A stretch of DNA of 64,000 bases from Variovorax sp. OAS795 (GCF_040546685.1 NZ_JBEPOH010000001.1:4836001-4900000), one strand, 5' to 3'; positions 12,936 to 25,201 are shown, counted from the first letter of the stretch. The notes: generated by a model not told the origin, from the letters alone. Program-made: numbers and translations.

Positions 12936-13541
12936 ATGCGGCGCATCGGCCTGACCGGAGGCATCGGCAGCGGCAAGAGCACCGTCGCCTCACTGCTGGT
13001 GGCAGAGGGTGCGGTGCTGGTCGACACCGACGCCATCGCGCGCCGCATCGCACAGCCCGGAGGCCTTGCAATGCCGGCCATCGAAGCCGCCTTCGGGCAG
13101 TCCGTCATTGCGTCCGACGGTGGCCTGGATCGGGCAGGCATGCGGCAACTCGTGTTCTCCGACCACAGCGCAAGGAAGCGGCTCGAATCCATCCTCCATC
13201 CGCTGATCGGCGCCGAGACGGAGCGAATGGCAGCGGCCACGGGGCCGGGTGCCGTGGTGGTGTTCGATGTTCCGCTGCTGGTCGAATCAGGCCGCTGGCG
13301 GGCCAACGTTGACCGGGTGCTGGTGGTGGATGCGAGCGAGGAAACCCAGTTGCGGCGCGTCGTGGCACGCTCCGGATGGACGCCCGAAGCCGTGCACGCG
13401 GTGATCGCCCAGCAGGCCGCACGCAGGTTGCGCCGGGCCGCCGCCGACGCGGTCATTTTCAACGAGACGCTCTCGCTGGAGGAACTCGGTGTCGAGGTCC
13501 GGAGTCTGTGGAAGCGGTGGGCATCGCCCGGCACGCGATAA
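12936..13541 (+). CDS. coaE: Dephospho-CoA kinase
   Basis: Last step of coenzyme A synthesis: phosphorylates the 3'-OH of dephospho-CoA. The 201-residue protein begins [16 protein letters not shown], a P-loop typical of CoaE. It has the DTDAIAR segment and the [13 protein letters not shown] motif of the family, with a lid region near RVVARSG. The ATG at 12936 is preferred; an immediately preceding GTG is in frame. It is the last gene of the conserved pilB-pilC-pilD-coaE run, and is followed by the acyltransferase pair rather than directly by zapD. Confidence 0.96.
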   Translation: MRRIGLTGGIGSGKSTVASLLVAEGAVLVDTDAIARRIAQPGGLAMPAIEAAFGQSVIASDGGLDRAGMRQLVFSDHSARKRLESILHPLIGAETERMAAATGPGAVVVFDVPLLVESGRWRANVDRVLVVDASEETQLRRVVARSGWTPEAVHAVIAQQAARRLRRAAADAVIFNETLSLEELGVEVRSLWKRWASPGTR

Positions 13542-13617
13542 TCCGAGACTTGCCGCCAGAGCGGCCGCATAACGACCAAGACAAAAAGGCGCTCGCCGGA
13601 GTGCCCCTCCTCCCGCG

Positions 13618-15111
13618 ATGCTTTTCAATTCGTATCCCTTCATTTTTGTCTTTTTTCCGCTGGTCCTGATCGGCTTCTTCCTGATCGGCAAGCGCAACGC
13701 CCGGTCCGCAGCCGGCTTTCTCGCCCTGGCCTCGCTGTTCTTCTACGGCTGGTGGAGCGTCAAGGCGCTTCCGCTTCTGGTGGCGTCCATCTGCATCAAC
13801 TACTGGTTCGGCCTGCACCTTTCGCCCGCGCCCGGCCGGGACGACCGCAAGCGCAAGACGCTCCTGGTGGTGGCGCTGGTCGTCAACCTGGGCGTGCTCG
13901 CGGTCTTCAAGTACGCCAACTTCTTCGTGTCGAACGTGAACGAAGGCCTGGCTTCGGCCGGCCTGTCGCAGATTCCGCTGCTGCACATCGTGCTGCCGAT
14001 CGGCATCTCGTTCTATACCTTCACCCAGATCGCATTCCTGGTCGATTGCTGGCAGGGCAAGGTGCATGAGCGCAGCTTCATCCACTACGTGCTGTTCGTC
14101 ACCTACTTTCCGCATTTGATCGCGGGCCCGGTGCTGCATCACGCGCAGATGATGCCGCAGTTCGCGAACCCGGCCACCTACCGGCTCGACCCCAACAAGG
14201 TGGCGCTCGGCGTGGCGATCTTCACCTTCGGCCTCGCGAAGAAGCTGCTGATCGCCGACCCCATGGGGCAGTACGCCGACATGATGTTCAACGGCGTGCA
14301 CAAGGGCATCGAGCCCACGCTCTATACCTCGTGGTTCGGCGCGCTGGCCTATACGCTGCAGATCTATTTCGATTTCTCGGGCTACTCCGACATGGCCGTG
14401 GGCCTCTCGCTGTGCCTGGGCGTGCAGCTGCCGCTCAACTTCCGCTCGCCCTACAAGTCGACCAACATCATCGAGTTCTGGCGGCGCTGGCACATCTCGC
14501 TGTCCAACTTCCTGCGCGACTACCTCTACGTGCCGCTGGGCGGCAACCGCAAGGGCCCGGCGCGGCGCTACCTGAACCTGTTCCTCACGATGCTGCTCGG
14601 CGGGCTCTGGCACGGCGCCGCATGGACCTTCGTGATCTGGGGCGCGATGCACGGCGTGTTCCTGATGATCAATCACCTCTGGAATGCCAGGGTGCGGCGC
14701 AATGCCAAGCCGGGACGCGTGGCCCACGTGCTGGGTTGGCTGCTGACGTTCCTTTGCGTGGTGGTGGCCTGGATCGTCTTCCGCGCCGATGGCGTGCACA
14801 CGGCCATGGCCATCTACAAGGGCATGCTCGGCATGCACGGCGCCCCGGCTTCGGCGTTCAGCGAGCTGGGTCCCGTGCCGTTCCGCAAGCCCGAGTTCTT
14901 CCAGACCATGCTGGTCGGCATCATCATCTGCCTTGCATTGCCCCCGACGATCTCGCTGGAGCGCTGGATTCCCCATCCGAAGGCGGTTGCGGGCCAGCCC
15001 GTCATGGCCTGGGTCTCCTCGGCCGTGCTTGCGATCGGCACCTTCCTGCTCTTCGCCTGGTGCGTCTCGAAGCTGGGCAACTACAGCCCGTTCCTCTATT
15101 TCCAATTCTGA
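13618..15111 (+). CDS. MBOAT family O-acyltransferase (AlgI/DltB-like)
   Basis: A 497-residue polytopic membrane protein of the MBOAT family, closest in character to alginate O-acetylase AlgI. It shows LPIGISFYTFTQIAFLVD, the FPHLIAGPV segment, DFSGYSDMAVG, and RRWHISLSNFLRDYLYVPLGG. The catalytic His lies in GLWHGAAWTFVIWG. AlgI-type enzymes pass acetyl groups across the inner membrane to a periplasmic partner. The next gene, only 6 bp away, encodes such an SGNH partner, so the two probably act together on a surface or exported polysaccharide. The acceptor polymer is not identifiable here. The pair interrupts the coaE-zapD neighbourhood. Confidence 0.9.
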   Translation: MLFNSYPFIFVFFPLVLIGFFLIGKRNARSAAGFLALASLFFYGWWSVKALPLLVASICINYWFGLHLSPAPGRDDRKRKTLLVVALVVNLGVLAVFKYANFFVSNVNEGLASAGLSQIPLLHIVLPIGISFYTFTQIAFLVDCWQGKVHERSFIHYVLFVTYFPHLIAGPVLHHAQMMPQFANPATYRLDPNKVALGVAIFTFGLAKKLLIADPMGQYADMMFNGVHKGIEPTLYTSWFGALAYTLQIYFDFSGYSDMAVGLSLCLGVQLPLNFRSPYKSTNIIEFWRRWHISLSNFLRDYLYVPLGGNRKGPARRYLNLFLTMLLGGLWHGAAWTFVIWGAMHGVFLMINHLWNARVRRNAKPGRVAHVLGWLLTFLCVVVAWIVFRADGVHTAMAIYKGMLGMHGAPASAFSELGPVPFRKPEFFQTMLVGIIICLALPPTISLERWIPHPKAVAGQPVMAWVSSAVLAIGTFLLFAWCVSKLGNYSPFLYFQF

Positions 15112-15117
15112 TTCGAC

Positions 15118-16134
15118 ATGACGACGCCCGCCAAAGTCTGGCTGCGATTCTTTCTCTTCGGCTACGTCGCCCTGATGGCGCTGTGGATCGTTTCGCTCAC
15201 CAGCCCCGTGCCCTACGGCGACCTCACGCGGATCGGGCGCCTGTCCGAACGCGAATTCGGCTGGACCGACCCGCCGCCCAAGGTCGATCCCGCCTTCCTG
15301 AAAGGCACGCCGGTCGACAAGGCCGACATCCTGGTCATCGGCGACAGCTTCTCGATGACCTTCCGCTGGCAGTCGGTGCTTGCCAAGGCGGGCTACCGGG
15401 TCTCGACCACCTACTGGGGCCAGTACGAGAACGCGCTGTGCAGCGACTTCGACCAGTGGATCGAGCGCACGGGTTTCAAAGGCAAGCTGATCATCATCGA
15501 GAGCGTGGAGCGCCTGCTGGGCGACCGGACCAAGGACAGCGTGAAGTGCCAGAAGATGATCCGGCCCTATGACGCCATGGACCATCCGCTGATCACGCCC
15601 GACGAGACCGTGCCCAGCCCCGCGCCCAACTGGAACGTGCAGTTCTTGACGGGGATCACGACCTACTACAACACCTGGAAAGCGAAAAATTCTGCAACAG
15701 ACGTCCACTTCGACTGGAACACCTGGGTCCGGCCGGTGCCTGACGGTTGCAAGCTCTTCTCGCACCGCTCCTGCGACAAGATGCCTTTTTTCGCCGAAGA
15801 TGACGACAACGGCCCGCTGACTCCCGCGCACCTGGAGTGGATGAAGAATTTCACAAAGGCGCACGGCAAGCTTCCTATCATGTGGATGGTGATTCCCAAC
15901 AAGACCACCGTGTACCTGAAGCCCGACTACTCCAAGGATTTCGAGGCAGGGTTCCGCGCCTCCGGCCTCGGGCCCGATCTCTACGCCTTCACGCGCGAAA
16001 AACACACGCAGATACGGGACTTCTATTTCTCGAACGACACCCACATGTCCATGCACGGCCAGCTCGCGCTGGGCGAACGCATGCTCGCCGCCGTGCGCGA
16101 AGTGCTGCCCACGCCTCCATCGAAATCGCCCTGA
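15118..16134 (+). CDS. SGNH/GDSL-type acetyltransferase partner (AlgJ/AlgX-like)
   Basis: A 338-residue protein with one N-terminal membrane anchor (residues ~8-28) and a periplasmic SGNH-hydrolase-like domain. The nucleophile Ser lies in ILVIGDSFS (Ser 77). The Asp/His pair is in NDTHMSMHG near residue 312. This arrangement resembles AlgJ/AlgX, which accept acetyl from the MBOAT partner and place it on a polysaccharide. The gene starts 6 bp after the MBOAT gene and is clearly in the same operon. Two pairs of Cys around residues 210-220 may form a disulphide. The assignment to O-acetylation is by motif and context. Confidence 0.8.
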   Translation: MTTPAKVWLRFFLFGYVALMALWIVSLTSPVPYGDLTRIGRLSEREFGWTDPPPKVDPAFLKGTPVDKADILVIGDSFSMTFRWQSVLAKAGYRVSTTYWGQYENALCSDFDQWIERTGFKGKLIIIESVERLLGDRTKDSVKCQKMIRPYDAMDHPLITPDETVPSPAPNWNVQFLTGITTYYNTWKAKNSATDVHFDWNTWVRPVPDGCKLFSHRSCDKMPFFAEDDDNGPLTPAHLEWMKNFTKAHGKLPIMWMVIPNKTTVYLKPDYSKDFEAGFRASGLGPDLYAFTREKHTQIRDFYFSNDTHMSMHGQLALGERMLAAVREVLPTPPSKSP

Positions 16135-16170
16135 AGCTATGATGGCCCGTCAGGAAACCGGCACATACGC

Positions 16171-16926
16171 GTGATCCTCTACGAGTACCCCTTCAACGAG
16201 CGCATCCGCACCTACCTGCGGCTGGAGCACCTGTTCCGCCGCCTCGGGGAACTGGTGCCCTCCGAGTCCGCGCTCTCGCATCACTACGCGCTCGTCACGA
16301 TCTTCGAGATCATGGACGTTGCCGCGCGCGCCGACCTCAAGGCCGACGTGATGCGCGACCTCGACAAGCACAAGAACGTCTTCAACGGGTACCGCGGCAA
16401 TCCGGCCATCGCGGAGGCCGTGCTCGACCAGGTGGTGGCCCAGCTCGAGCGCAATTTCGCCACGCTCAACGGTGTCGCCGGCAAGGCCGGCCAGGCCCTG
16501 ACCGAGAACGAGTGGCTGATGAGCATCCGCAGCCGCGCGGGCATTCCGGGCGGCACCTGCGAATTCGACCTGCCTGCCTACTACGCCTGGCAGCACCGCA
16601 GCGCCGCGAGCCGCCGCGCCGACCTCGAACGCTGGTCCGCCACGCTGTCGCCGCTGGCCGAATCCATCTACCTGCTGCTCAAGCTGCTGCGCGATGCCGA
16701 TGTGCCGTACAAGGTCATCGCCTCGGGCGGCCAGTTCCAGCAGAACCTGCCGCAAGGCCGCAGCTTCCAGCTACTGCGGCTGCGCATCGACCCCGCGCTC
16801 GGGCTCATTCCCGAGATCAGCGGCAACCGGCTCATGGTCTCGGTACGGCTGATGCGGCACGAAGCCGACGACCGGCTGCACCCGAGCACGGACGACGCGG
16901 CATTCGAACTCACCCTTTGCGCATGA
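16171..16926 (+). CDS. zapD: Cell division protein ZapD
   Basis: A 251-residue cytoplasmic protein of the ZapD (DUF1342) family that cross-links FtsZ filaments. It starts ILYEYPFNERIRTYLRLEHLF, the family hallmark, with the GxPGGTCEFDLPAYYAWQ segment in the middle. The start is a GTG at 16171. It normally follows coaE directly; here the MBOAT-SGNH pair lies between them. A short copy of a dispersed repeat lies between it and yacG. Confidence 0.95.
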   Translation: MILYEYPFNERIRTYLRLEHLFRRLGELVPSESALSHHYALVTIFEIMDVAARADLKADVMRDLDKHKNVFNGYRGNPAIAEAVLDQVVAQLERNFATLNGVAGKAGQALTENEWLMSIRSRAGIPGGTCEFDLPAYYAWQHRSAASRRADLERWSATLSPLAESIYLLLKLLRDADVPYKVIASGGQFQQNLPQGRSFQLLRLRIDPALGLIPEISGNRLMVSVRLMRHEADDRLHPSTDDAAFELTLCA

Positions 16927-16990
16927 GCAGCCCCAGTCCGGCCGCTCCGAAGGGGGCTCGCACCGCAGTGCGGAGCACGGAGGCTACCTG
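16927..16990. repeat. Degenerate copy of a dispersed GC-rich repeat
   Basis: The gap between zapD and yacG contains GGCCGCTCCGAAGGG and GCAGTGCGGAGCACGGAGG. These are diverged and partly deleted matches to the repeat found at 20564-20633 and inside the response-regulator gene at 26297-26395. Such elements recur between genes in Comamonadaceae genomes; the function is unknown. Confidence 0.5.
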
Positions 16991-17203
16991 ATGAGCGAAG
17001 TGAACAAGATCGGCGAGCGGATCGTCCGCTGCCCTGCGTGTGGCGGCGACAGTGTCTACGCCGAGAGCAATCCCTATCGCCCGTTCTGCAGCGCTCGCTG
17101 CAAGGGCATCGATTTCGGCGCCTGGGCCAGCGAAGAGTTCCGCATGCCGACCGAAGCGCCGGCCGATGACGAGCCCTTCGGCGATCCCACGAAGGTCCAG
17201 TAG
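16991..17203 (+). CDS. yacG: DNA gyrase inhibitor YacG (zinc-binding)
   Basis: A 70-residue protein with four Cys zinc ligands (C14, C17 in CPACGG; C33, C37 in FCSARCK), the YacG signature. In E. coli YacG binds GyrB and inhibits gyrase. It follows zapD, as is usual. The C-terminal acidic tail (EAPADDEPFGDP) is typical. Its stop is 12 bp from the convergent acyltransferase gene. Confidence 0.93.
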   Translation: MSEVNKIGERIVRCPACGGDSVYAESNPYRPFCSARCKGIDFGAWASEEFRMPTEAPADDEPFGDPTKVQ

Positions 17204-17215
17204 GCGCGTGTTGCG

Positions 17216-19162
17216 CTACGGCCCCAGGAAGACGCGGTCCATGTAGTCTGCGTACCGGCGAACGTACGCCGGGCGCAGGTGCTCGCGGTCCTTGTAGGCC
17301 GGCGCATCGTCGACGGTGGCGCGCAGGCACTGCCCCTTCTCGCACAGCCTTGCCATCGGCTCGATGGGTTCGGCTCCGCTCGAAAGCGCGATCGCGCGCA
17401 GCTGCTCGTTGAGCCGCGCCTGTTCGGCCGGCAGGGGCGCCACGGGGGTGCTGGTGAGCGCCACCATCCTGCCCATGCGGCTGCCTTCGATGAGGCGCCG
17501 CGGTTCGAAGTCGGGGCCGCTCGCATTGTCCAGCAGCAGGTAGACCTTCTTCTTGTGCTGCACCAGCTGCGCCAGCAGCTTCTCGAGCGCCGCCAGCGAG
17601 CGCCCGAGGCCCGCGCCGCCGTTGTTCACGAGGTAGGCCGAAGCACCGTCCTGAAAATAGAACGGCAGCGGAAAGTCGCCCGTGAAGTAGCAGTTCCAGC
17701 AGGCGCCGACCACCACCGTGTCGATCTGCGGATCCATGGCCAGTGTCAGCATTTCGCGCCGCGCCTGGCCGCAGCCGGGGTTGCCCTCGGCCACCATGCC
17801 GGGCACCGGCGGGCAGGCGCCGTAAGTCGCGAAGTACGCCGTGGCCATGCGCTCCGGGGTGCTGCGTGCGAGCGCCAGTGCGCGCGGTGCATATTGCTGA
17901 ACGTGGCTGTCGCCGATCAGCAGGACCTTGCGCGGTCCGTCGCCCACGCGCTTGACCGGAAAGGCGCCGAGCTTCTGCTGCGCGAAGCCGGCGTAGTAGT
18001 TGTCGTCCGCCGTGGCATCGGTCACCTTGCGCAGCAGGTCGCTGCCGTTGCGCGGCGGCATGCCACCCAGTGCCAGCAGTCCGGCCAGGGCAATCGCCAT
18101 GCTGCCGCCCACGAGCGTGCGCAGCATGCCAAGGTTCGCGCGCGCCCGCGTGAAGCGCTCGACGAACCGGTAGGTGAGCCAGGCCAGCGCCACGCTCGCC
18201 AGCACCATGGCCGCACGAACCCATGGCGACGGTTCGCCTTCGTTCACGATGCGTGCGTAGACCAGCAGTGGCCAATGCCACAGATAGAGCGGATAGCTGA
18301 TGAGTCCGATCCACACCATCGGACGGCTGGCGAGCACATGCCTGTTCAGCACCCCCGTGGGTCCGGCCGCGATACAGCTTGCCGCGCCCAGCGTGGGCAG
18401 CAGCGCCCACCAGCCCGGAAACGCCTTGTCGCTGCGCGTCATGACGAGCCCCAGCACGATCAGCCCGACCCCCACGCAAGACTGCAGGTGGCTGCGCCAG
18501 GCCGGCATCGGCCCCCTGGCAGGCCCCAGGCGCATGCAGGCCAGGATGCCGCCCACCATCAGTTCCCAGAAGCGCGAAGCGGGCGAATAGAACGCCGCCG
18601 TGCGAAAGGGATGGATCGTCAGCACATTGACCAGGAACGAAACCACCGCCAGCGCCCACAGCACCCGCAGCACCGGCCAGCGCCGGCGCCACGCCAGTGC
18701 GAGCAGCAGCGGCCAGACGATGTAGAACTGCTCCTCGATGCCCAGCGACCAGAGGTGCAGCAACGGCTTTGTCTCCGCGGCTGTATCGAAATAGCCGGCC
18801 TCGCCCCAGAAGATGAAGTTGGCGATGAAGGCGGCGCCGCCGGCCGCCTGCTTGCCGAGTTCGGTGAACTCCCTGGGCAGGAGCGCGAACCAGCCGAAGG
18901 CGAGTGTGGCCAGCAGCACCAGCGTCAGCGCAGGAAAGATCCGCCGGATGCGCCGCGCATAGAAGTCGCGGTAGCTGAAGTCGCCCGCCGCCTGGCTCTG
19001 CATGATGATCGTCGTGATCAGGAAACCCGAGATCACGAAGAAGATGTCGACGCCGATGAAGCCGCCCGGCAGCGCGTCGGGAAACGCATGGAAGGCCAGC
19101 ACCGAAGCCACCGCCACGGCACGCAGTCCGTCGATGTCGGCGCGGTACTTGGGATGCAACAT
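17216..19162 (-). CDS. OafA/YrhL-type acyltransferase fused to an SGNH domain
   Basis: A 648-residue protein. Residues ~1-370 form an acyltransferase-3 membrane domain with the conserved RADIDGLRAVAVASVLAFHAF start (His 25), SGFLIT and about ten hydrophobic helices, including SLGIEEQFYIVWPL. The C-terminal ~240 residues form a periplasmic SGNH domain with the nucleophile in LIGDSHVQQY and a terminal D-x-E-H motif (DREHLRPAY). Such fusions O-acetylate lipopolysaccharide O-antigen or other glycans at the cell surface. It is convergent with yacG and lies 3 kb from the MBOAT-SGNH pair, so two independent O-acylation systems are close together. The substrate is unknown. Confidence 0.92.
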   Translation of the reverse strand: MLHPKYRADIDGLRAVAVASVLAFHAFPDALPGGFIGVDIFFVISGFLITTIIMQSQAAGDFSYRDFYARRIRRIFPALTLVLLATLAFGWFALLPREFTELGKQAAGGAAFIANFIFWGEAGYFDTAAETKPLLHLWSLGIEEQFYIVWPLLLALAWRRRWPVLRVLWALAVVSFLVNVLTIHPFRTAAFYSPASRFWELMVGGILACMRLGPARGPMPAWRSHLQSCVGVGLIVLGLVMTRSDKAFPGWWALLPTLGAASCIAAGPTGVLNRHVLASRPMVWIGLISYPLYLWHWPLLVYARIVNEGEPSPWVRAAMVLASVALAWLTYRFVERFTRARANLGMLRTLVGGSMAIALAGLLALGGMPPRNGSDLLRKVTDATADDNYYAGFAQQKLGAFPVKRVGDGPRKVLLIGDSHVQQYAPRALALARSTPERMATAYFATYGACPPVPGMVAEGNPGCGQARREMLTLAMDPQIDTVVVGACWNCYFTGDFPLPFYFQDGASAYLVNNGGAGLGRSLAALEKLLAQLVQHKKKVYLLLDNASGPDFEPRRLIEGSRMGRMVALTSTPVAPLPAEQARLNEQLRAIALSSGAEPIEPMARLCEKGQCLRATVDDAPAYKDREHLRPAYVRRYADYMDRVFLGP

Positions 19163-19214
19163 GCCGTGCCTCAGGCCCGCGGTGCGCGTGCGCCCGACCG
19201 CGCGGCCCTGTCCA

Positions 19215-19676
19215 TCAGGCCAGGGTCGAAACCGCCAGCGCCGCCGACGCAGGCAGCCCGCGTTCCTGGGTCAGCCACTCGAGCACCGGCAGCGCACCCG
19301 GCAGCACCGGCGCCACGTCGAGCGGCAGCTGCTGCCAGCGCATGGCCTGCCCTTCGCGCATCTCGAATTCGCCGCTCCAGGACGTGACCTTGCACCAGTG
19401 CAGCCGCACCAGCGCATGCGGATAGTCGTGCTCGGTGACTTTCCAGACCTCGGCAGCGGCGATGGTGATGCCCAGCTCTTCGTGCAGTTCACGGCGCAGG
19501 GCCTCTTCCACCGTTTCGCCGGCCTCGATCTTGCCGCCTGGAAATTCCCAGTAGCCTGCATAGGCCTTGCCTTCGGGCCGGGTCGACAGCAGCAGGGCAT
19601 CGTCGTGCGGGCGAATCAGCACGCCCACTGCCACCTCGGTGTGCTTGCGATCCTGGGGTTGCGGCTGTGCGCTCAT
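19215..19676 (-). CDS. mutT: MutT-type Nudix hydrolase (8-oxo-dGTP diphosphatase)
   Basis: A 153-residue Nudix protein with the box GGKIEAGETVEEALRRELHEELGI preceded by YWEFPGG, characteristic of MutT. MutT hydrolyses 8-oxo-dGTP and prevents A:T to C:G transversions. The start at MSAQPQP (19676) overlaps the upstream ATPase stop as ATGA, so the two genes are translationally coupled. It lies at the end of the secA-argJ-ATPase-mutT run common in betaproteobacteria. Confidence 0.9.
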   Translation of the reverse strand: MSAQPQPQDRKHTEVAVGVLIRPHDDALLLSTRPEGKAYAGYWEFPGGKIEAGETVEEALRRELHEELGITIAAAEVWKVTEHDYPHALVRLHWCKVTSWSGEFEMREGQAMRWQQLPLDVAPVLPGALPVLEWLTQERGLPASAALAVSTLA

Positions 19677-20548
19677 GCAGAAGCCCGCCCGGCGTAGTCG
19701 CGCGCGAACTGGTAGGCCACGCGGCCGCTGCGCGAACCGCGCTCGAGCGCCCACACCAGCGCCTCGGGCCGAGCCGCCTCGATGGCCGCGGCATCCACGC
19801 CGAACGACGACAACCACTCGGCGACGATCGCCAGGTACTCGTTCTGGCTGAAGGGATAGAAGCTCACCCACAGGCCGAAGCGCTCCGACAGCGAGATCTT
19901 CTCCTCGATCACCTCGCCGGGGTGCACTTCGCCGTCTTCGGTGTGGGTGTAGCTGAGGTTGTCCTTCATGTATTCCGGCAGCAGGTGGCGCCGGTTGCTG
20001 GTCGCGTAGATCAGCACGTTGGGCGTGGCCGCCGCAATCGAACCGTCCAGGATCGACTTCAGCGCCTTGTAGCCCGGCTCGCCTTCGTCGAAGCTCAGGT
20101 CGTCGCTGAACACGATGAATTTTTCGGGCCGCTGCGACACCACCTCGACGATGTCGGGCAGGTCGGTCAGCTCGGCCTTGTCGACCTCGATCAGCCGCAG
20201 CCCCTGCGGCGCGTAGGCCTGCAGGCAGGCGCGGATGAGCGACGACTTGCCGGTGCCGCGCGCACCCGTCAGCAGCACGTTGTTGGCCGGCTTGCCCTCG
20301 ACGAACTGCCGCGTGTTGCGCTCGATCTTTTCCTTCTGGACGTCGATTTCCTTCAGCGAATCGAGCGCCATGCCGGCCACGTGCATCACCGGCTCGAGCA
20401 CGCCGTGGCCCGAGCTGCGGCGGCGGTAGCGCCAGGCGATCGACGCGTTCCAGTCGGCCGGCGCCGAAAGCGGCTGCGGCAGGATCGACTCGATGCGGCC
20501 GATCAGCTGTTCGGCACGCTCCAGCAGCTTCTGGAACTGCTCGTTCAT
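19673..20548 (-). CDS. DUF815-type AAA ATPase
   Basis: A 291-residue cytoplasmic P-loop ATPase. It has Walker A GARGTGKSSL, the Walker B-like FIVFSDDLSFDEGE, and the sensor-1 segment IYATSNRRHLLPEYM. These and the SYTHTEDGEVHPGEVIEEKISLSERFGLW block are the signature of the DUF815 family, whose cellular role is not established. The start at MNEQFQK (20548) is chosen because in-frame codons further upstream are encoded by a dispersed GC-rich repeat. It lies between argJ and mutT in one probable operon. Confidence 0.85.
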   Translation of the reverse strand: MNEQFQKLLERAEQLIGRIESILPQPLSAPADWNASIAWRYRRRSSGHGVLEPVMHVAGMALDSLKEIDVQKEKIERNTRQFVEGKPANNVLLTGARGTGKSSLIRACLQAYAPQGLRLIEVDKAELTDLPDIVEVVSQRPEKFIVFSDDLSFDEGEPGYKALKSILDGSIAAATPNVLIYATSNRRHLLPEYMKDNLSYTHTEDGEVHPGEVIEEKISLSERFGLWVSFYPFSQNEYLAIVAEWLSSFGVDAAAIEAARPEALVWALERGSRSGRVAYQFARDYAGRASA

Positions 20549-20563
20549 CGACGCCCGCCCGGC

Positions 20564-20633
20564 CGCCCGAAGGGCGTTGAGCGCCCCCTCGGGGGGCAGC
20601 GACGACACGAAGTGCGGAGCGTGGGGGCCATCA
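20564..20633. repeat. Dispersed GC-rich palindromic repeat
   Basis: The gap between argJ and the DUF815 gene is filled by a repeat containing the palindrome CCCCCTCGGGGGG and CGAAGTGCGGAGCGTGGGGG. The 31 bases at 20584-20614 match the reverse complement of 26312-26342 at 29 positions. A shorter relative sits at 16927-16990. It resembles REP-type intergenic elements. It may affect mRNA stability or transcription within the argJ operon, which is inference. Confidence 0.65.
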
Positions 20634-21860
20634 TGACCTGTAGTCGGCGTTGATGGTCACGTACTCGTGGCTCAGGTCGCAGGTCCACACGGTCTCGCTC
20701 GCATTGCCGCGGCCCAGGCCGATGCGCACGGTGATCTCGCTCTGCTTCATCACGCGCTGGCCGTCTTCCTCGCGGTACGAGGGATTGCGTCCGCCCTTGA
20801 CCGCCACGTGCACGTCGTCCAGGAACAGGTCGATGCCGGTCTGGTCCAGATCGGCGATGCCCGCATAGCCCACCGCCGCCAGGATGCGGCCCAGGTTCGG
20901 ATCGCTGGCGAAGAACGCGGTCTTGACCAGTGGCGAGTGCGCGACGGCGTAGGCCACCTGCTTGCACTCGTCCGCCGTGCGGCCGCCTTCGACCTGGATG
21001 GTGATGAACTTGGTGGCGCCCTCGCCGTCGCGAACGATGGCCTGTGCCAGCTGCCGCGCCACGTTCTGCATCGCGGTCACCAGCGCCTGGCCGTCGGCCG
21101 AGTCCAGAGAGGTGATGGGGGCGTGCGCCGCCTTCTGCGTCGCGATGACCACGAAGGAATCGTTGGTGGATGTGTCGCCGTCGATCGTCACGCGGTTGAA
21201 CGAAGCATCGGCCAGCAGCTTGGCCAGCGGCTGGATCAGCGCAGGATCGACTTTGGCGTCGGTGGCCATGAAGCCCAGCATGGTCGCCATGTTGGGGCGG
21301 ATCATCCCCGCGCCCTTGCTGATGCCGGTGATGGTGACGGTGGCGCCGCCGACCTCGGCCTGCTGGCTGAAAGCCTTCGGGATCGTGTCGGTGGTCATGA
21401 TGCCCTCGGCGGCACGTGCCCAGTGGTTCTCCGACGCATCGGCCAGCGCGGCGGGCAAGCCGGCCTCGATGCGGTCCACCGGCAGCGGCTCCATGATCAC
21501 GCCGGTGGAGAACGGCAGGATCTGCTCCGGCGCGATTTCCAGGTGGCGCGCGAGCGCGATGCAGGTGGAGCGCGTGCGCATCAGGCCGTCTTCGCCCGTG
21601 CCGGCGTTGGCGTTGCCGGTGTTGATCACCATCGCGCGAATGCCGTAGTTGGCGGCCAGATGGTCGCGGCAGACCTGCACCGGCGCGGCGCAGAAGCGGT
21701 TCTGGGTGAACACGCCGCCGACCGCCGAACCCTCGTCGATCAGAACGACGGTCAGGTCCTTGCGGTTGGCCTTGCGCACGCCCGCTTCGGCCACGCCGAT
21801 GCGGACGCCGGGCACCGCGAACAAGGCGGCAGGATCAGGAGCGGACAGGTTCACGGGCAT
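20631..21860 (-). CDS. argJ: Bifunctional glutamate N-acetyltransferase / amino-acid acetyltransferase
   Basis: Recycles the acetyl group in arginine synthesis by moving it from N-acetylornithine to glutamate; bifunctional forms also use acetyl-CoA. The 409-residue protein has the autoprocessing site [16 protein letters not shown], where the proprotein is cut before the Thr nucleophile to give alpha and beta chains. [15 protein letters not shown] is also visible. Length and motifs are typical. Whether it is mono- or bifunctional cannot be told from sequence alone. It starts 30 bp after secA. Confidence 0.95.
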   Translation of the reverse strand: MPVNLSAPDPAALFAVPGVRIGVAEAGVRKANRKDLTVVLIDEGSAVGGVFTQNRFCAAPVQVCRDHLAANYGIRAMVINTGNANAGTGEDGLMRTRSTCIALARHLEIAPEQILPFSTGVIMEPLPVDRIEAGLPAALADASENHWARAAEGIMTTDTIPKAFSQQAEVGGATVTITGISKGAGMIRPNMATMLGFMATDAKVDPALIQPLAKLLADASFNRVTIDGDTSTNDSFVVIATQKAAHAPITSLDSADGQALVTAMQNVARQLAQAIVRDGEGATKFITIQVEGGRTADECKQVAYAVAHSPLVKTAFFASDPNLGRILAAVGYAGIADLDQTGIDLFLDDVHVAVKGGRNPSYREEDGQRVMKQSEITVRIGLGRGNASETVWTCDLSHEYVTINADYRS

Positions 21861-21890
21861 GGCGGTTATTTCTCTTCGGAAGTTTCTGGG

Positions 21891-24683
<2,793 letters not shown>

Positions 24684-24873
24684 TGGCGTGGAGATGGGCG
24701 GGCGCCTGACACGACAGGCACTGCGACCGGATTCCCTAAGATATGGTGAAAGCAGTTGGGCGCGCCTTCTTCGAATGCAAGCCTCGAAAGCAAGCGGCTC
24801 CAGACCGATCTGCCGGCGCAAGCGTCGGCAAACCGGGCATTTTAGCTGTCTTGTTCCATCCCCCGGATTACCC

Positions 24874-25182
24874 ATGAATCGCCGCTCCGTCCCCCCGTTC
24901 ACGCTGCAGCAGGCCGCCGAAGGTTCGCCCACCCTGGCGAGCCTGATTGCGCGGGCCCGCGACGCCAGCGAGCGACTGCGGGCGGTCGAGGGGCTGATTC
25001 CGCCCGCCATGCGCCCGGCCGTCCAGGCCGGGCCGGCCGAAGGGGACGTATGGTGCCTCCTGGTCAACGGCAGCGCCGCCGCCGCCAAGCTGCGCCAGCT
25101 GTCGCCGATGCTGGTCACGCGGCTGCGCAGCCAGGGCTGGGACGTCAACACGATCCGGATCAAGGTGCAATCCGGGCGCTGA
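24874..25182 (+). CDS. DUF721 (DciA-like) small protein
   Basis: A 102-residue protein with a DUF721-type core ([25 protein letters not shown], then [30 protein letters not shown]). In other bacteria DUF721 proteins of the DciA group help load the replicative helicase, but short forms beside secA are mostly uncharacterised. It is divergent from secA across a 190-bp gap. Annotation is by motif recognition and neighbourhood. Confidence 0.75.
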   Translation: MNRRSVPPFTLQQAAEGSPTLASLIARARDASERLRAVEGLIPPAMRPAVQAGPAEGDVWCLLVNGSAAAAKLRQLSPMLVTRLRSQGWDVNTIRIKVQSGR

Positions 25183-25201
25183 CCGCGCTTCCCCCGAAGG
25201 A

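Noticed and set aside
24684..24873. SecM-like arrest leader or regulatory RNA upstream of secA
   Set aside because: No short ORF with an arrest-type C-terminus or clear hairpin was found in the 190-bp gap.
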